A DNA stretch of 9,915 nucleotides from Alphaproteobacteria bacterium (lineage in GTDB: Bacteria > Pseudomonadota > Alphaproteobacteria > Thalassobaculales > Thalassobaculaceae): positions 1-9,915 of the forward strand of contig JAPKDN010000071.1 in the NCBI GenBank assembly GCA_028822575.1. Direction: 5' to 3'. The notes beneath the pieces were generated by a model that saw only the letters and a list, made by a program, of their open reading frames with translations, was not told the origin of the DNA and searched no databases. This document shows positions 6,185 through 9,915 of this stretch, one piece after another. The position numbers were made by a program, and so were the translations under genes. The first letter of the stretch is position 1; each line of letters opens with the position of its first letter.

Positions 6185-6853
6185 ATGGTGGGTTCATTTC
6201 AACCGATTATCGACCAGGCCGCCGCCAGCAAAGGCGGGCTTGCGGCGCTTGAGGAGATCCTGCCGAAACCGGCGCTTCCCAAGGATTTGGCCGCGATTCC
6301 GGACCACCGTTGGCTTTCGATGATGACCAAGCGGGTTTTTCAATCTGGCTTCGTATGGTCGGTGGTCGAGGCGAAATGGGACGGGTTTGAGACAGCTTTC
6401 GAGGGGTTCGAGCCACTCCGGTTAGCGATGTACGCCGACGAGGAGTTGGATCGACTGATTGGGAACGCCGGGATCATTCGGAACGGGATGAAGATTAGGT
6501 CGGCGATCGAAAATCCCCGATTTCTAGTCGATCTGATGGACGAGTATGGAGCCGCCGGCGCGTTCTTCGCCAATTGGCCCGATGGGGACTATATTGGCTT
6601 GCTGGATCTGATGAAAAAACGCGGCAACAGACTTGGCGGCAATACCGGCCAATATGTGCTGCGCTCTATGGGGAAGCCAGCTTTCGTGCTTTCTAAGGAC
6701 GTGACGGCCGCCTTGATTCGCGCGGGAGTGGTGGATAAAGCGCCAACGTCCAAAAAGGCGATCGCGGCGGTTCAAGGCGCTTTTAACCAATGGAGCCGGG
6801 AAATCGGGCGGGACCTTTCGGGGCTTAGCCGGATCCTGGCGGCGAGTGTGTAA
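6185..6853 (+). CDS. DNA-3-methyladenine glycosylase I family protein (divergent Tag-like)
   Basis: The 222-residue product resembles Tag, the helix-hairpin-helix superfamily base-excision enzyme that removes 3-methyladenine from alkylated DNA. The core block at residues 52-110 (FQSGFVW at 52-58, GIIRN at 96-100, then MKIRSAIENPRF) aligns by eye with E. coli Tag (QQAGLSW, AGIIRHRGKIQAIIGNA). The later KKRGNRLGGNTGQYVLRSMG at 144-163 matches Tag's KKRGFKFVGTTICYSFMQACG. It lacks the N-terminal Cys/His and C-terminal His/Cys zinc ligands of E. coli Tag. The position equivalent to its base-sensing E38 appears to be R50. I believe this holds for a whole proteobacterial subfamily, so it may be a functional variant rather than a decayed gene. 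An in-frame ATG at 6023 is much further upstream, but it would overlap the divergent gene and adds low-complexity sequence. The ATG at 6185 has AGGG eight bases upstream. The gene is joined to the next by a TAATG overlap. Confidence 0.8.
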   Translation: MVGSFQPIIDQAAASKGGLAALEEILPKPALPKDLAAIPDHRWLSMMTKRVFQSGFVWSVVEAKWDGFETAFEGFEPLRLAMYADEELDRLIGNAGIIRNGMKIRSAIENPRFLVDLMDEYGAAGAFFANWPDGDYIGLLDLMKKRGNRLGGNTGQYVLRSMGKPAFVLSKDVTAALIRAGVVDKAPTSKKAIAAVQGAFNQWSREIGRDLSGLSRILAASV

Positions 6854-7293
6854 TGTCTGAATTTTTCACCCGTCCTCCGGACCTTCCCGAGGACGTACTG
6901 AACGGGACGAAGGTAGTCCCACCCGAGACCGCGTTGACCAGGACGGTCTGCACCGTGCTGATGGTGATTTGGGCATGGTGGTGGTGGCACGGGTATACCG
7001 ATGGCGCGTATTGGGTGGTTGCTGCGGTGTTGATTCTCGCCACGGGCGAGACGATGCCACATCTATACAGCTCTCTGGTATTTCTGTGGTGGCCACTTTC
7101 CTTCCTGGTCCGCCCGATCATGTTTGTTCTGTTGGTGGTGACCCGCGCGGTCATTCCGGAGTCCTATCGAAAGCGCCAACAAGTTTTGAAACCGCTTAGT
7201 TTCAAACAGATCAACGAAGCGCTGGACGAGGCTAGGGAGGAAAAGGAGCGGCGCGAAAAGGCGCAAGAGCGGAGCGACAAGGACCCCTCTTGA
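6853..7293 (+). CDS. Small membrane protein of unknown function with charged C-terminal tail
   Basis: I do not recognise this 146-residue protein. It has a polar N-terminus (1-26) and a first hydrophobic segment at about 27-45 that is rich in tryptophan (WAWWWW at 40-45). A second segment lies at about 51-65 and a longer hydrophobic region at about 71-100. The strongly charged C-terminal tail (about 118-146, Glu/Lys/Arg-rich, EAREEKERREKAQER) is likely helical or coiled-coil and cytoplasmic. The start ATG shares its first base with the last base of the preceding TAA stop (TAATG), so translation is probably coupled to the Tag-like glycosylase. That does not prove a shared function. The gene is convergent with gyrB. 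Confidence 0.75.
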   Translation: MSEFFTRPPDLPEDVLNGTKVVPPETALTRTVCTVLMVIWAWWWWHGYTDGAYWVVAAVLILATGETMPHLYSSLVFLWWPLSFLVRPIMFVLLVVTRAVIPESYRKRQQVLKPLSFKQINEALDEAREEKERREKAQERSDKDPS

Positions 7294-7454
7294 ATTCGAA
7301 GAGGGCGACACGATGGGGAAACAGCGCGTCCTTGTTCGCAGCGATTGGGGTCAGCGTCCGCCGCCGTCGCGCCTTCCTGATTCACTCCCACTCAACGCGC
7401 CGAGGCGCGCCAATACGCCGCGGCGCCGTCTCGGACCCTTTGTTTAGAGTCCGA
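7294..7454. other. Convergent intergenic region with two hairpins between the membrane protein and gyrB
   Basis: Two dyads lie here. The first, with arms 7285-7291 and 7299-7305 (ccctctt/aagaggg, seven-base loop), spans the stop codon of the membrane-protein gene but has no following T-run. The second, with arms 7396-7401 and 7404-7409 (cgcgcc/ggcgcg), is followed on the minus strand by TTGAGT and could be a weak gyrB terminator. Neither is a textbook terminator. Confidence 0.35.
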
Positions 7455-9884
<2,430 letters not shown>

Positions 9885-9914
9885 TTAGTCGCCTATCTTT
9901 GCGTTAAAGCCGCC
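9885..9914 (-). other. Possible 3' tail of a gene upstream of gyrB
   Basis: On the minus strand one frame is open from the window edge to TAA at 9887-9885, encoding GGFNAKIGD. The other two frames stop within this stretch. It is in frame with gyrB and ends directly before its presumed CTG start. recF often precedes gyrB in bacteria, but nine residues are too few to identify a gene, and this could be plain intergenic sequence. Confidence 0.2.
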
Positions 9915-9915
9915 G

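Overview
The window looks like chromosomal DNA from an alphaproteobacterium, probably of the Rhodospirillales type. The main evidence is GyrB, whose sequence and length (about 809 residues) fit alphaproteobacterial gyrases. The moderately high G+C, the peroxiredoxin-like/2OG-oxygenase fusion and the divergent Tag-like glycosylase agree with this. There is no integrase, transposase, phage gene, CRISPR array, rRNA or tRNA. The gene content is ordinary housekeeping and metabolic, not a mobile island.

Layout, left to right. Positions 1-122 hold nothing I can name. On the minus strand, 123-1271 encodes a 2-oxoglutarate/Fe(II) oxygenase with a cysteine-less thioredoxin-fold N-terminus. A strong intrinsic terminator at 1361-1388 separates it from a five-helix membrane protein of the PuuD/urate oxidase N-domain family (1428-2051, minus). 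Positions 2052-2282 form a divergent control region with overlapping promoters and a terminator-like hairpin. It leads into a GpdQ/CpdA-type metallophosphoesterase (2283-3080, plus). An AhpD-like carboxymuconolactone decarboxylase family protein (3107-3712, minus) converges on the phosphoesterase and diverges from a D-2-hydroxyacid dehydrogenase (3793-4746, plus). A UDP-glycosyltransferase-like GT-B enzyme (4788-6008, minus) may be preceded by a tiny coupled leader ORF. It diverges from a two-gene unit: a Tag-like DNA-3-methyladenine glycosylase (6185-6853) and a small membrane protein (6853-7293), joined by a TAATG overlap. gyrB (7455-9884, minus) fills the right end.

How they work together: most genes sit alone or in divergent/convergent pairs, so there is little operon logic. 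The only clear translational unit is glycosylase plus membrane protein. No multi-gene novel system is evident. The most unusual observation is that gyrB has no ATG, GTG or TTG at the place where its N-terminus must begin. Homology and a Shine-Dalgarno-like AGG both point to a CTG codon lying directly after a TAA stop. Other points worth a look are the overlapping divergent promoters and leader hairpin before the phosphoesterase, and the 16-codon ORF joined by ATGA to the glycosyltransferase.
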